A DNA stretch of 37,842 bases from Actinomycetes bacterium (GCA_021792405.1 JAJYUU010000033.1:1-37842); one strand, 5' to 3'; counted from the first letter of the stretch, positions 1-8,724 are shown. A program made the numbers and translations. Notes: generated by a model not told the origin, from the sequence alone.

Positions 1-249
1 ATGGCGGGCGACATGACGGGCGACATGACGCCGTCTCGTATGCAGACCCGGCTAGCGCCGGCACTGTCCGGCCGCTGGCGACGCCATCACCGGAGCGGGC
101 GAGACCACGGCTCCGGCCGCAACCAGCCGAGGTTCTGCTCATTCGTCCGGGACACGCCGGCCTTCAGCCTGGTTACCGGCCATGCGGCCCCGCGCCGAGT
201 CATCCGGGCTGGCTATTGTGGGCCTTGATTCGTGGGAGGGGTTCGCAGG
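1..249. other. Upstream region, no convincing gene
   Basis: An open frame runs from base 1 to a TGA at 226-228 on the + strand, but its Arg/Pro-rich translation resembles no family I know and it has no ribosome binding site. A short direct repeat (GGGCGACATGAC twice) lies in the first 30 bases. The stretch most likely holds the 5' flank and promoter of the NYN-domain gene. The end of a gene cut by the window edge cannot be excluded. Confidence 0.3.
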
Positions 250-1029
250 GTGAGTGAGAACACGGCACGGCTGGCGGTGCTGATTGATGCGGACAACGCC
301 CAGCCCAGCATCACTGACGGGCTGCTTGCCGAGGTCGCCAAGTACGGCACCGCGCACGTCAAGCGTGCCTACGGGGACTGGACGGGGACCAGCCTGAAGG
401 GCTGGAAGGACCAGTTGCTGGCCCAATCCATCCAGCCGGTCCAGCAGTTCGCCTACACAACCGGCAAGAACGCGACCGACTCGGCGATGGTGATCGATGC
501 CATGGACCTGCTGTACTCGGGCCGGTTCGACGGGTTCTGCCTGGTGTCCAGTGACAGCGACTTCACCAGGCTCGCGGCCCGACTCCGGGAGTCCGGGCTC
601 ACCGTTTACGGCTTCGGCGAGCGCAAGACGCCCAAGGCCTTCGTCGCGGCGTGCGACAAGTTCATCTACATCGAGAACCTTCGCCGCGAGGCCGTCCCGG
701 CGGCGGGGGCGGCCGATGCGGCACCGGGGGCTGCGCCGCGTGCGTCGGCCGCGCAGCTCAGGGGCGACGCGAGCCTGGTCGGCCAGTTGCGCGGCGCGGT
801 GGAGGCCGCGTCGGACGATGATGGCTGGGCCCAGCTCGGCTACGTCGGCACACTGATCACCAAGCAGCAGCCCGACTTCGACTCGCGCAGCTACGGGTAC
901 GCCAAGCTGAGCGACCTGATGACCGCGACCACGCTTTTCGAGTTGGAGCGCCGCAGCGCCGGGGACGGCAGGCAGGGCGTCATCTTCGTCCGCGACAAGC
1001 GACGCCGCCAGCCCGGCAAGAAGGCGTAA
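250..1029 (+). CDS. NYN-domain (LabA/DUF88-like) protein with C-terminal OST-HTH/LOTUS domain
   Basis: A 259-aa protein. Residues 8-145 read as a NYN domain, a PIN-like nuclease fold. The acidic residues expected for metal binding are visible: D13 and D15 in LIDADN, D77 in the ATDSAMVIDAMD helix, and D102/D104 in SSDSDF. An Ala/Pro-rich linker (about 147-172) leads to an OST-HTH (LOTUS) module with the GYAKLSDLM signature, a fold linked to RNA binding. The tail is basic (RDKRRRQPGKKA). GTG at 250 is chosen over GTG at 232 because the GGGAGGGG run at 235-242 is then a well-spaced ribosome binding site. Proteins of this NYN plus OST-HTH layout are widespread in bacteria and are inferred to process or bind RNA; the substrate is unknown. 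The next gene is convergent, so this is a single-gene unit. The family call is firm, the activity is inferred. Confidence 0.9.
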   Translation: MSENTARLAVLIDADNAQPSITDGLLAEVAKYGTAHVKRAYGDWTGTSLKGWKDQLLAQSIQPVQQFAYTTGKNATDSAMVIDAMDLLYSGRFDGFCLVSSDSDFTRLAARLRESGLTVYGFGERKTPKAFVAACDKFIYIENLRREAVPAAGAADAAPGAAPRASAAQLRGDASLVGQLRGAVEAASDDDGWAQLGYVGTLITKQQPDFDSRSYGYAKLSDLMTATTLFELERRSAGDGRQGVIFVRDKRRRQPGKKA

Positions 1030-1168
1030 CCGGTCCCCCGGGCAGATCCATGCTTACTCGCGTGGTCGTGCCGGCGCCGGGCCCGGAGGGGGCGCGCGCC
1101 ATCATGGCCGCCAGGCCGGCAGACCCGCAGAACGCCAGCGACGTGCATATCTAGCAGGCCGGATGGCG

Positions 1169-2335
1169 CTAGGGCTGAGTCTTGGCCAGGGCCTGGTCGA
1201 AGTCGGCGATGATGTCCTGTGCTGCCTCGATGCCGCAGCTGATCCGGATCAGGTCGGCGGTGATGCCGAGTCGATCGCGGTCCTCGGCGCTCAAGCCGGC
1301 GTGCGAGCTGGTGGCCGGCCGGGTGATCAGCGTTTCCACACCACCGAGGCTCGGCGCGACGGACGGCAGGCGCAGTGCGTCGAGGAGGGCCTTCGCGGCC
1401 TGCTCGCCGCCGCGCAGCCGCAGGCTGAGCATGCCGCCGAACCCGGACAGCAGTTCGGCCGCGTGCTCGTGGTCCGGGTGAGAGGTAAGGCCGGGGTAGT
1501 TGACCGCGGCGACCTGCGGATGCCCGGCGAGGAAGCCGGCCAGTGCCGCGGCGTTGTCGTTCTGGGCGCGAACCCGCAGGGCGAGCGTCTTGATGCCGCG
1601 CGCGAGCAGGAACCCGGTGTGCGGGTCCAGGCTGCCGCCGTAGAGGTTGAGCGCCGTGCGCACCCGGCCGATCAGCTCGTCGCTGCCCATGACGGCCCCT
1701 GCTACCAGGTCGGAATGCCCGCCCAGGTACTTGGTGGCGCTGTGGAGGCACAGGTCGAACCCGGCCCGCAACGGCCGGAAGTTCACCGGCGAGGCGAAGG
1801 TGTTGTCGATCACCGACAGCAGGCCCTCCCGGCGGGCAAAGCCGGCGATCTCGCGCAGCAGACCGACCCGCATCAGCGGATTAGTGATCGTCTCGACCAG
1901 GAACAGCCTGGTCTGCGGCGTGCGCGCGGCCGTCCAGGTCTCCGGCCTGTGCACGTCGACGAAGCTGTACCGCCAGCCCAGGCCCTCGGCATGGCGGGTG
2001 AGGAAGTCATGGGTGCCGCCGTAGAGGCAGTCACTGGCCAGCAGGTGATCTCCGGCGCGCAGGACGCTCAGCAGCGTGGTCGTCACCGCCGCCATGCCCG
2101 ACGCGGTCGCGACCGCTGCCGCGGCGCCTTCCAGCGCCGCCAGCTTGTCGTGCAGGTAACGCTGAGACGGCGTCGAGCTCAGCCGGATGTAAGGGAGGTC
2201 GTGATACCCGGTTCCCGGCTCGATCGAGTACACCGTTCCCTGGTAGATCGGATAGACGACCGAGCCGTCAGGCCCCGGACGTCGTTCCCCGCCATGGACT
2301 GCCAGCGTTTCCATCGACTCGCTCTCAGCGTGCAT
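1169..2335 (-). CDS. PLP-dependent Cys/Met metabolism enzyme (cystathionine gamma-synthase/lyase family)
   Basis: A 388-aa fold-type I PLP enzyme. Visible landmarks are the Y105-containing LYGGTH segment, D177 in VIDNTFASP (pyridine-nitrogen contact), and the Schiff-base lysine K202 in LHSATKYLGGHSDLVAG. The SSLGGVETL-type C-terminal motif appears as APSLGGVETLITRPATSSH. Members catalyse gamma- or beta-elimination/replacement in transsulfuration; the sequence does not tell synthase from lyase or methionine gamma-lyase. The ATG at 2335-2333 is chosen because AGGGGAGCT (in reverse complement) lies 6 nt upstream; the frame is open further 5' but has no such site. It is transcribed divergently from the desaturase-like gene and converges on the NYN gene. 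No transsulfuration partner is in the window, so the exact step stays open. Confidence 0.9.
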   Translation of the reverse strand: MHAESESMETLAVHGGERRPGPDGSVVYPIYQGTVYSIEPGTGYHDLPYIRLSSTPSQRYLHDKLAALEGAAAAVATASGMAAVTTTLLSVLRAGDHLLASDCLYGGTHDFLTRHAEGLGWRYSFVDVHRPETWTAARTPQTRLFLVETITNPLMRVGLLREIAGFARREGLLSVIDNTFASPVNFRPLRAGFDLCLHSATKYLGGHSDLVAGAVMGSDELIGRVRTALNLYGGSLDPHTGFLLARGIKTLALRVRAQNDNAAALAGFLAGHPQVAAVNYPGLTSHPDHEHAAELLSGFGGMLSLRLRGGEQAAKALLDALRLPSVAPSLGGVETLITRPATSSHAGLSAEDRDRLGITADLIRISCGIEAAQDIIADFDQALAKTQP

Positions 2336-2589
2336 GAACAAGCTCCCCTCACGTGCCAGCCGGTGAACCCAACGCCGCGTCGCATGCAACTCGCGTTACC
2401 GAACCATGTTCCCCGCGCAAGGACGGCAATCCTAGAGCCAGCGGGCGGACGCCTGGCGGCCCGGACGCGACAGCGCGGATGGTACCTGCGCCGAGGATCT
2501 GGCGGATGTGCCGATCGTGCCACAGGCCGTAGTCTTCAATGAGGGACGCGGGCCGGCGGGCCAGCGTCCGGCCGTAGCAGGGAGGTCTG

Positions 2590-3642
2590 GTGTCTGGTGC
2601 GCAAGTCCAGGTGCAGACGGCAGCGGCCGGTTTTCACGCCGGACTGGTGGCGCCGGGCCAGCAGCGGGCCGCTGCCGGCGGCACCGGCGGCCAGGCAGGA
2701 GTCCGGCGGCCGTGGTGGCGGCGGCCGTGGTGGCGGCGGCTGTCCCTCTCCGCGTTCGCGCTGGCCGGGCTGACCGTCATCGTGGTCTGGGCGGGAGCCG
2801 CCGAACTGCTCCGGGCCGGCCGCCTGGAAAACGTGCTCGCATCAGGCTGGGCGCAATTGGCGGCGCCCGGTTTGATAGCGCTGGTTGTCGCGGCCGGAAT
2901 GGCTGAGCGGATATGGCCGGCCGAGCCCCGCCCCGTCCTGGCCCGCGGTCACGTCCAGGATGCGTGCTACCTGGCGTTGCACGCGATCGTGGTGATCCCG
3001 CTGATGACCTTGCTCAGCGTCGGGGCTGCGGCACTGCTCAGTGATCACGCCGGCTGGATCGAGCTGCACCGAACGCAAACCTGGCCTGCGTGGCTGCTGG
3101 TTCCGCTCACCATCGTGGCCATGGACGGCGCCAACTGGCTGGCTCATTATGCCGACCACCGGCTTGGCTTGCTGTGGCGCTTCCATGCCCTGCATCACAG
3201 CCAGGAAGAACTAAGCGTGCTCACCTCGTTCCGCGCCCACCCGCTGATGCACACGACAGGGTTCGTGCTCGCGACGATCCCGGTCGTAGCGCTGATGCCA
3301 GGCCGTGCCATCGCCCCGGTGCTGATCACTGTGTACGTCTGCATCGGCACCTTGCAGCACGCCAACGTTCGCTGGACCTTCGGCCCGGTCGGCCGGCTCA
3401 TCGTGAGCCCGGCCTACCACCGGCTGCACCACGCGCGCGAGGACCAGAGCATCAACCTCGGCGTGGTGCTGACGATCTGGGATGTGCTGGTCGGCCGAGC
3501 CAGATTCCCATCGCGCGCTGAGGCAGCGGGGCGTACCGGGCTGGCTGGCCGTCCGGTCCCGGTCGAGCAGGACGCTGCGCTCCCGCTGGGCCCGCTGCTG
3601 CTGGCGGGGCAACTCATCGAGCCATTCCAGGCACAACGCTGA
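2590..3642 (+). CDS. Sterol desaturase / fatty acid hydroxylase superfamily membrane protein
   Basis: A 350-aa integral membrane di-iron oxygenase-type protein. After a Gln/Gly/Arg-rich N-terminus, hydrophobic segments lie near residues 52-75, 90-106, 124-150, 166-180 and 223-255. The histidine clusters of the family are present: H186xxxH190 (HYADH), H199xxH202-H203 (HALHH), H217/H221, H257, H277 and H280-H281 (HRLHHA). These ligate the two irons in known members, which hydroxylate or desaturate lipids. GTG at 2590 follows GGAGG at 2581-2585 with a short spacer. Residues 41-50 contain PWWRR twice, from a perfect 15-bp tandem repeat. The substrate cannot be inferred. The 254-bp gap to the divergent PLP-enzyme gene should hold both promoters. 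Confidence 0.9.
   Translation: MSGAQVQVQTAAAGFHAGLVAPGQQRAAAGGTGGQAGVRRPWWRRPWWRRLSLSAFALAGLTVIVVWAGAAELLRAGRLENVLASGWAQLAAPGLIALVVAAGMAERIWPAEPRPVLARGHVQDACYLALHAIVVIPLMTLLSVGAAALLSDHAGWIELHRTQTWPAWLLVPLTIVAMDGANWLAHYADHRLGLLWRFHALHHSQEELSVLTSFRAHPLMHTTGFVLATIPVVALMPGRAIAPVLITVYVCIGTLQHANVRWTFGPVGRLIVSPAYHRLHHAREDQSINLGVVLTIWDVLVGRARFPSRAEAAGRTGLAGRPVPVEQDAALPLGPLLLAGQLIEPFQAQR
2707..2736 (+). repeat. 15-bp tandem repeat inside the desaturase-like gene
   Basis: Two perfect copies of CGGCCGTGGTGGCGG, in frame. They encode a duplicated basic-aromatic PWWRR block just before the first membrane helix. Copy number could vary by slippage without shifting frame. Confidence 0.85.
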
Positions 3643-3726
3643 TCACCTGGCCACGCCGAACCCGCGTCCTCCTGCCGGGCCGGGATTTCGCGGTGCCATG
3701 CTGGCGTCCTGCCGTAGGCTGCTTTG

Positions 3727-4791
3727 GTGCGTGACAGTCAGGCCGGGCCTGCCAATGCGGTCGCGGCGGAGTGCCTGGGCATTCTGGCGGAGCAGGCAGC
3801 CGCCTATGTCGAGGTGGCGGTCGCCAACATCGGCAGGGAGTTCCCGTCGCTCCTGCTGCACATGATGCGAGAACCTGACGACTTCCCCGCCCGCCCCGCC
3901 GAGCGGACGCCAGTGTTCTACGGCAGCCTGGACTGGCACTCCTGCGTGGAGATGCACTGGCTGCTGGTCCGGCTGCTGCGACTCACCGGGGACTGTGTGC
4001 CGGGCACCAAGATCAGGAATCTGCTGGACGCCCAGTTCACTGCGGACAAGCTCGCCGCGGAGGCGAACTTCGTCAGCAGCGCCTACGGCCGGCACGAGCT
4101 GCCGTATGGCTGGGCCTGGGCGCTCGCCCTGGTGCACGAGATAGCAAGCCTGGACGACGTCCAGGCGCGCCAGTGGCTCACCGCGATCGCGCCGCTTGCC
4201 GACGCGCTGACGAAGGGCTTCCTGGACTGGCTGCCCAAGGCCACCTATCCGATCCGGTACGGCATGCACGCCAACAGCGCGTTCAGCCTGTCGCTCGCGC
4301 TGCCGTTCGCGGCCAGGCAGGCACAGGCGGGCCGACCAGAACTGGCAACGGCGATCGGGGACAAGGCGCTCGGCTGGTTCGCCGACGACACCGACTATCC
4401 TGGCCGGTACGAGCCGTCCGGCTATGACTTCCTGTCTCCCGCGCTGACCGAGGCAGAGCTGATGAGCAGGCTGCTCGCTCAGCCGGAATTCGCCGACTGG
4501 CTGGCCGCGTTCCTGCCGGGGATCGCCGACGGCGAGCCAGCCGCGCTGTTCATCCCCGCGGTAGTTTCCGATGCCAGCGACGGCCTCATCGCGCATCTGC
4601 ACGGCCTGAACGCCAGCCGCGCCTACTGCTGGCGGCGGATCGCGGAGAGCCTGCCGGACGGTGACGCCCGGATCGGGCCGGCCCTCGCAGCCGCGCGCAC
4701 TCACCTGGACGCCGCGCTCCCCCACGTCACCGGCAGCGACTACATGGTGGAACACTGGCTTGCTGCCTACGCGGTGCTGGCCCTGACCTAG
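3727..4791 (+). CDS. DUF2891 family protein
   Basis: A 354-aa protein matching the DUF2891 family: the FYGSLDWHSCVEMHWLLVRL block (about residues 60-80), GWAWALAL, HANSAFSLSLALPFAARQ, and SGYDFLSPALTEAELMSRLL are conserved in order. The helical, Trp/His-rich pattern suggests an alpha/alpha-barrel-like protein, but no biochemical role is known to me. GTG at 3727 is preferred over TTG at 3724. TAGGCT at 3715-3720 ends exactly 6 nt before it, so the mRNA may be leaderless; AGG in the same hexamer could instead act as a weak ribosome binding site. The stop overlaps that of the convergent uxuB by 4 bp. No signal peptide. Confidence 0.85.
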   Translation: MRDSQAGPANAVAAECLGILAEQAAAYVEVAVANIGREFPSLLLHMMREPDDFPARPAERTPVFYGSLDWHSCVEMHWLLVRLLRLTGDCVPGTKIRNLLDAQFTADKLAAEANFVSSAYGRHELPYGWAWALALVHEIASLDDVQARQWLTAIAPLADALTKGFLDWLPKATYPIRYGMHANSAFSLSLALPFAARQAQAGRPELATAIGDKALGWFADDTDYPGRYEPSGYDFLSPALTEAELMSRLLAQPEFADWLAAFLPGIADGEPAALFIPAVVSDASDGLIAHLHGLNASRAYCWRRIAESLPDGDARIGPALAAARTHLDAALPHVTGSDYMVEHWLAAYAVLALT

Positions 4792-6182
4792 TTCCCAAGG
4801 CGATCAGGGCAGCGGCTAACGGCAGTGCGGGGACCAGCCCACTGGGACAGGTAATCGGCGACCGCGGCGACGAAGGCATCGCGGGCCGCGAGATACGGCG
4901 AGACCGAGCCGATGGCAGCGGCTACCGACACCGGGCGGCCGGGCTCGCTGGCGATCCAGCACGCCATCGCGCACGCCGCGGCGCGAGGCAGCCGACCCGC
5001 CGCGAGTTCCGCTTCAGCGACCGGCACGATCCGCAGCGCCAGCTTCCGCGTCCCGTCCTCGGCAATCTGGGCCAGCCGGTGCTCGATGCGGGAGTTAAGG
5101 AAGCGTTCGCGAAGAGCAGCGCGATAGCTCTCGACGCCAAGGCCAGCGGGCAACTGCGCGGACGCTTCGTCCCACCACATGCCGACCATGGCACTGAGCG
5201 CGGGATCACCCATCGCCTGGGCGATCGTCTCGTGACCGCGCAGCGGGCCGCCGAACGACAGCAGCGTGTGCGCCCCGTTCAGCAGCCAGAGCTTGCGGCG
5301 TTCCCACGGTTCGATGTCAGCAACGAACTGCGCGCCCGCATCTTCCCAGGCCGGCCTCCCGGCCGGGAAAGACCCCGACAGCACCCAGTCCCTGAAGGGC
5401 TCGGTGACCACGGGCGCCGCGTCGGTCCACTGCTCCGCCACGTTGAGCCGCTCCACTTCAGCGGCAGTCGTGCGCGGTGTTATCCGGTCAACCGAGGTGC
5501 TGACGAACGACACGTGCTGCGCAGTCCATTCGGCCAGCACCGGGCTGACCAGCTCAGCGGCCGCAGTCGCGCCGCGCGCCAGCAGCGAGCCGTTGGCCGG
5601 CACGTTGTCGCACGGCACGACCGCAAGAGCGGGCCCCGAAGCGCGGCGCCTCGCGTCCAGCCCGGCGAGCAGCCGTCCGAGCATCGTGGTGAGGCTGAGC
5701 GCTCCCGGCGGCACCCGCGCAGCCGCAGCCCTCCGCAGCGTGGCGAGGTCGCTGGCGAGGGCGGCATCGCCGGTATCGGGTGAGCCGTCGGCCCGCAGCC
5801 GGTAGCCGGCCTCGGTGACGGTGATCGTCACCAGGGCGACCTCCGGGCTCGCGACCAGGCTGGCCAGGCGCTGGATGGCCGCGCCATCCCAGGCCGCTGC
5901 CAGCGAGGTGACGATTTCGCGCCGATCCCCGGCAGAACTGCGCTCGATGAGCGTGTAGAGCCCGTCCTGGGCGGACAGCACCCCGGCCAGCCCAGGGCTG
6001 CGCCCGGTGAAAGCGGCTATGCCCCACTGCGCGGCGTTCCCGGCATGGGCGGTGTACCAGGCCTGGTGCGCACGGAGAAAGGCACCGAGCCCGAGATGCA
6101 CGATGCGCACCGGCGGCCGCGGGGCGGCGATCCCGCGCGCCGCCAGCAGGGCGCGGGTCAGGGCGGGCCGGGTCGCGCTCAT
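4788..6182 (-). CDS. uxuB: Fructuronate reductase / mannitol dehydrogenase family oxidoreductase
   Basis: A 464-aa polyol-specific long-chain dehydrogenase. The N-terminal nucleotide-binding segment reads RIVHLGLGAFLRAHQAWYT, and the family's catalytic K-x4-N-x2-H signature is present in KLWLLNGAH. Predicted reaction: NADH-dependent interconversion of D-fructuronate and D-mannonate, the second step of glucuronate catabolism. Mannitol, arabinitol or tagaturonate activity is possible from sequence alone, but the partner genes point to fructuronate. The ATG at 6182-6180 overlaps the uxaC stop as ATGA, which implies translational coupling; the frame is open further upstream inside uxaC, but that is a shadow. 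The stop overlaps the DUF2891 stop. Confidence 0.92.
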   Translation of the reverse strand: MSATRPALTRALLAARGIAAPRPPVRIVHLGLGAFLRAHQAWYTAHAGNAAQWGIAAFTGRSPGLAGVLSAQDGLYTLIERSSAGDRREIVTSLAAAWDGAAIQRLASLVASPEVALVTITVTEAGYRLRADGSPDTGDAALASDLATLRRAAAARVPPGALSLTTMLGRLLAGLDARRRASGPALAVVPCDNVPANGSLLARGATAAAELVSPVLAEWTAQHVSFVSTSVDRITPRTTAAEVERLNVAEQWTDAAPVVTEPFRDWVLSGSFPAGRPAWEDAGAQFVADIEPWERRKLWLLNGAHTLLSFGGPLRGHETIAQAMGDPALSAMVGMWWDEASAQLPAGLGVESYRAALRERFLNSRIEHRLAQIAEDGTRKLALRIVPVAEAELAAGRLPRAAACAMACWIASEPGRPVSVAAAIGSVSPYLAARDAFVAAVADYLSQWAGPRTAVSRCPDRLGN

Positions 6183-7576
6183 AGCTTGAAGGCCGCCGCG
6201 GGGATGGCGTCCACCAGATCGCTGATGATGCGCTCGGCCATCGCCAGCGGCATGCGTCCGGCCGCTACGTAGCGCGCCAGGAAGGCAGCGTCGGTGCGCC
6301 GCGACACGTCGTGCCGGGCGGGAATGGACAACAAGGCCCGGGTGTCGTCGATGAACCCGGAGGTGCGGTAGAAGCCGGCGGTCTCGGTGATAGCCGAGCG
6401 CCAGCGCAGGATTGCGTCCGGGGCGTCGAGGAACCACCACGGAGCCCCGATGTAGACGGTCGGGTAGAAGCCCGCGAGCGGGGCGAGTTCGCGTGAGTAA
6501 GCCGTCTCGTCCACCGTGAAAAGGATGAGGTGGAGATTCGGCTCGAGGCCGAACCGGTCAAGCAGCGGCTTCAGCTCCCTGGTAAATCCCGTGGAAACGG
6601 GGATGTCATGGCCGGTGTCTGGGCCGAACTGGTCAAGTGTCGAGGCACTGTGGTTGCGGTACACGCCGGCGTGAATAGTCAGCACCAGGCCGTCCTCGAC
6701 GGACATGGCCGCCAGTTGCAGGAGCATGTGCGCGCGGAACAAGCGCTGCTGCGCCGGGCTGAGCGTGCCCGCCAGCGCGTGCTGGAACAGGCTCTCGGCC
6801 TCCGCCGCGGTCAGCTCGGCGGTTGCCGGGTCGGTGACGCCGACATCGACGGAGAAGGCACCGCGCTCGATGAAGTAGGCTCGCCGGTCCTTCAGGGCGC
6901 CCAGGTAGCCGCCGAAGGTGGCGGCGGCGCCGACAGCGGACAGCAGTTTCTCGGCGTTAAGCGGGAAGTTAGCGGCGGCCGGATCGATGTAGGCATCGGC
7001 CCGCAGCGTGGGCAGCACCCGCTCGGTAAGCGTTGTGCTGTCGGCCAGGACGCGGTGCGCGGCCAGCGGGTCGAGCGGGTCGTCGGTTGTCGCGAGTACG
7101 CGGATGCCGAAGCGGCGCAGCAGCGAGCGCGGCCGGTAGTCCGGCTGGCGCAGCAGCGCGGAGATGCGGTCGAACACCTCGTCGGCGTTGCCGGGCGTCA
7201 GCTCGTCCTCGATCCCGAACACCGATGCGAGCTCGTCACGCAGCCAGAACGCCGACGCCGTCCCGGCGAGAACGTGCGCGTGCCCGGCGAGCGTGCGCCA
7301 GACCTCTCGGGGATCTGCGCCGTGCGCCACGCTCAGCGCATCGAGGCGCACGCCGCTGGCGTGAAGCTGGCGCGTCACGTAGTGGTCGGCGCTGACGAAC
7401 AGCGAGGCCGGGTCGGTGAACGGCTCATCATCGGCCAGCAGCCGGGCCGGCACGTGCCCGTGCGGCGAGATGATCGGGGCGCCTGCCACCCGCTCGTACA
7501 GCTGCCTGGCAATGTCGCGCGTCACCGGATGCCGCGGCAGCAGGCGGTCACCCCAGGGCGTCGGGCTCGCGGGCAC
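6179..7576 (-). CDS. uxaC: Glucuronate isomerase
   Basis: A 465-aa amidohydrolase-superfamily isomerase of normal length for UxaC. It starts with the typical GDRLLPRHPVTRDIARQLY..SPHGHV, where the two His of SPHGHV are metal-site residues. It also has IHAGVYRNH and the C-terminal GAPWWFLDAPDAILRW, FYRTSGFIDDTRALLSIPARHDV and RRTDAAFLARYVAAGRM blocks. Reaction: D-glucuronate to D-fructuronate (or galacturonate to tagaturonate). The GTG at 7576-7574 is chosen: the first residues then match the family N-terminus, and the next upstream option (TTG 7615) lies within the operator and -35 box. No ribosome binding site is seen; the start sits 7 nt after a -10-like TAGACT, so translation may be leaderless. 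It is followed directly by uxuB and controlled by the operator at 7608-7627. Confidence 0.93.
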   Translation of the reverse strand: MPASPTPWGDRLLPRHPVTRDIARQLYERVAGAPIISPHGHVPARLLADDEPFTDPASLFVSADHYVTRQLHASGVRLDALSVAHGADPREVWRTLAGHAHVLAGTASAFWLRDELASVFGIEDELTPGNADEVFDRISALLRQPDYRPRSLLRRFGIRVLATTDDPLDPLAAHRVLADSTTLTERVLPTLRADAYIDPAAANFPLNAEKLLSAVGAAATFGGYLGALKDRRAYFIERGAFSVDVGVTDPATAELTAAEAESLFQHALAGTLSPAQQRLFRAHMLLQLAAMSVEDGLVLTIHAGVYRNHSASTLDQFGPDTGHDIPVSTGFTRELKPLLDRFGLEPNLHLILFTVDETAYSRELAPLAGFYPTVYIGAPWWFLDAPDAILRWRSAITETAGFYRTSGFIDDTRALLSIPARHDVSRRTDAAFLARYVAAGRMPLAMAERIISDLVDAIPAAAFKL

Positions 7577-7583
7577 TCGACAG

Positions 7584-7615
7584 AGTCTAGAGCAAGCACC
7601 CGGCCACGTTGTCAA
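7584..7615 (-). promoter_or_regulatory. Predicted uxaC-uxuB promoter
   Basis: On the minus strand TTGACA (7615-7610) is a perfect -35 match. It is followed 18 nt later by TCTAGA (7591-7586), or 20 nt later by TAGACT (7589-7584). The end of TAGACT is 7 nt from the GTG of uxaC, so transcription would begin at or next to the start codon. The -35 box lies inside the LacI-type operator, which fits repression by promoter occlusion. Confidence 0.6.
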
Positions 7616-7627
7616 CCGGTTGCCACC
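7608..7627. promoter_or_regulatory. LacI-type operator O1 (uxaC side)
   Basis: GTTGTCAACCGGTTGCCACC contains a perfect 10-bp palindrome, CAACCGGTTG, with the central CG typical of LacI/GalR operators and partly symmetric flanks. Two closely related copies flank the other end of the regulator gene (8725-8739 and 8792-8811), and this recurrence supports a real site. Confidence 0.75.
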
Positions 7628-7661
7628 GGGCTAAACGGTTAACGCGTAAATTCTTTAGCCC
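7628..7661. repeat. Inverted repeat downstream of the LacI-type gene
   Basis: GGGCTAAA (7628-7635) and TTTAGCCC (7654-7661) form a perfect 8-bp inverted repeat with an 18-nt AT-richer loop, in the short gap between the regulator stop and the uxaC operator. It could be a weak terminator for the regulator gene or a second protein-binding site; I cannot tell which. Confidence 0.5.
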
Positions 7662-7672
7662 GAAACGGTGCA

Positions 7673-8704
7673 TTATCCTTCGCCTTGGCCGACAGCAGGC
7701 GGTCCGGTGGAGTCCCGGACAACGAGCCGCAGCTCGAATGGCGATACCTCCGGCAGCCTCGCTGGGCTGCCTTCGATCAGCGCGACAAGCGACTCGACCG
7801 CCCTCGCGCCGGCGTCTTCGAGCGGCGCGGCAACGGTCGTCAGCGCCGGAGTCGTCAGCTCGGCGCCGAAGATGTTGTCGAAGCCAGCGATGCTCAGCCG
7901 GCCAGGAACGGCGATGTCCTCCTGCCGCGCTTGCCGCAGCAAGCCGATGGCCATCAGGTCGTTGAAGGCAATCACCGCAGTCGCCGGCAAGAGCATGACT
8001 CGCTCCAGAGCTTCCGCGCCGCCGGCCATCGTGGGCGCCCGGCCGGGAATCTGGAAGACGTGCATCGCCCGGGGCGGCGCTAGCCGGACCAGCGCGGCCC
8101 AGCGCTCGCCGTTCACCCAGGAGGCGGCTGGCCCGGAGAGGTAGGCGACGTTCGCGTGCCCGCAGGCCCGGAGATGATCCAGCAGCTGGGCAACGCCGCC
8201 GGGTACGTCCGGGATGATCGAGGCCACGCCTGGCTCTGCCCGGTTGACGAGCACGATCGGCTTTGCGTGCGCGAACTGCCTGATCGGCTCGGCCGGCCCG
8301 CGCGTCGTCGCCAGCACTATCCCGTCCACGCTGGCCTGGATCTTGCGGAGCATCCTCAGCTCGGCCTCGCCGGACTCCTGCGATTCGGTGATGATCAGCG
8401 TGTAGCCCGCCGCGGCCGCGCCCCGTTCCGCCCCCCGGATGAGGCCGAAGACGACCGGGTTGGTGATGTCGGCCAGCATCAGTGCCAGGGTCATTCGCCG
8501 CCCGGTCGGCAGGGCCCGCGCCATCGGATTGATCTCGAACTCCAGGCGCTCGGCGGCCGCACGGATCTTCCGCTCGGTCTGCGCGCTGATCCGACCCGGC
8601 TTGTTCAGCGCGCGCGAGACCGTGGACGGGCTGACCTGCGCCAGCCGCGCTACGTCGTAGATCGTGGCCGGAGGCCGTGGTTCGTCGCTGACGGGGCCTG
8701 TCAT
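7673..8704 (-). CDS. LacI-family transcriptional regulator of hexuronate genes
   Basis: A 343-aa regulator. Residues about 13-65 form the LacI helix-turn-helix and hinge (TIYDVARLAQVSPSTVSRALNKPGRIS.. then NPMARAL). The rest is a periplasmic-binding-protein-like sugar domain, with the IAGFDN and LTTVAAPLEDAGARAVESLV segments of the family. It lies between uxaC-uxuB (same strand) and the divergent manD, and three near-identical operators lie at its borders, so it very likely represses both units and itself. The inducer should be a hexuronate or pathway intermediate (inference). The ATG at 8704-8702 is selected because GGGAG sits just upstream. The frame is open for 28 more codons, but that segment carries operators and is unlike the family N-terminus. 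Confidence 0.92.
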   Translation of the reverse strand: MTGPVSDEPRPPATIYDVARLAQVSPSTVSRALNKPGRISAQTERKIRAAAERLEFEINPMARALPTGRRMTLALMLADITNPVVFGLIRGAERGAAAAGYTLIITESQESGEAELRMLRKIQASVDGIVLATTRGPAEPIRQFAHAKPIVLVNRAEPGVASIIPDVPGGVAQLLDHLRACGHANVAYLSGPAASWVNGERWAALVRLAPPRAMHVFQIPGRAPTMAGGAEALERVMLLPATAVIAFNDLMAIGLLRQARQEDIAVPGRLSIAGFDNIFGAELTTPALTTVAAPLEDAGARAVESLVALIEGSPARLPEVSPFELRLVVRDSTGPPAVGQGEG

Positions 8705-8724
8705 GAGCTCCCTGCCCGCTTCGC

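Noticed and set aside
1060-1110. Terminator between the convergent NYN and PLP-enzyme genes
   Set aside because: Very GC-rich with several short self-complementary runs, but no single stem longer than about 5-6 bp and no T-run.
1163-2542. Long + strand open frame across the PLP-enzyme gene
   Set aside because: It is the complementary shadow of the minus-strand gene: no motif, no ribosome binding site, and the minus strand carries the Schiff-base lysine and family blocks.
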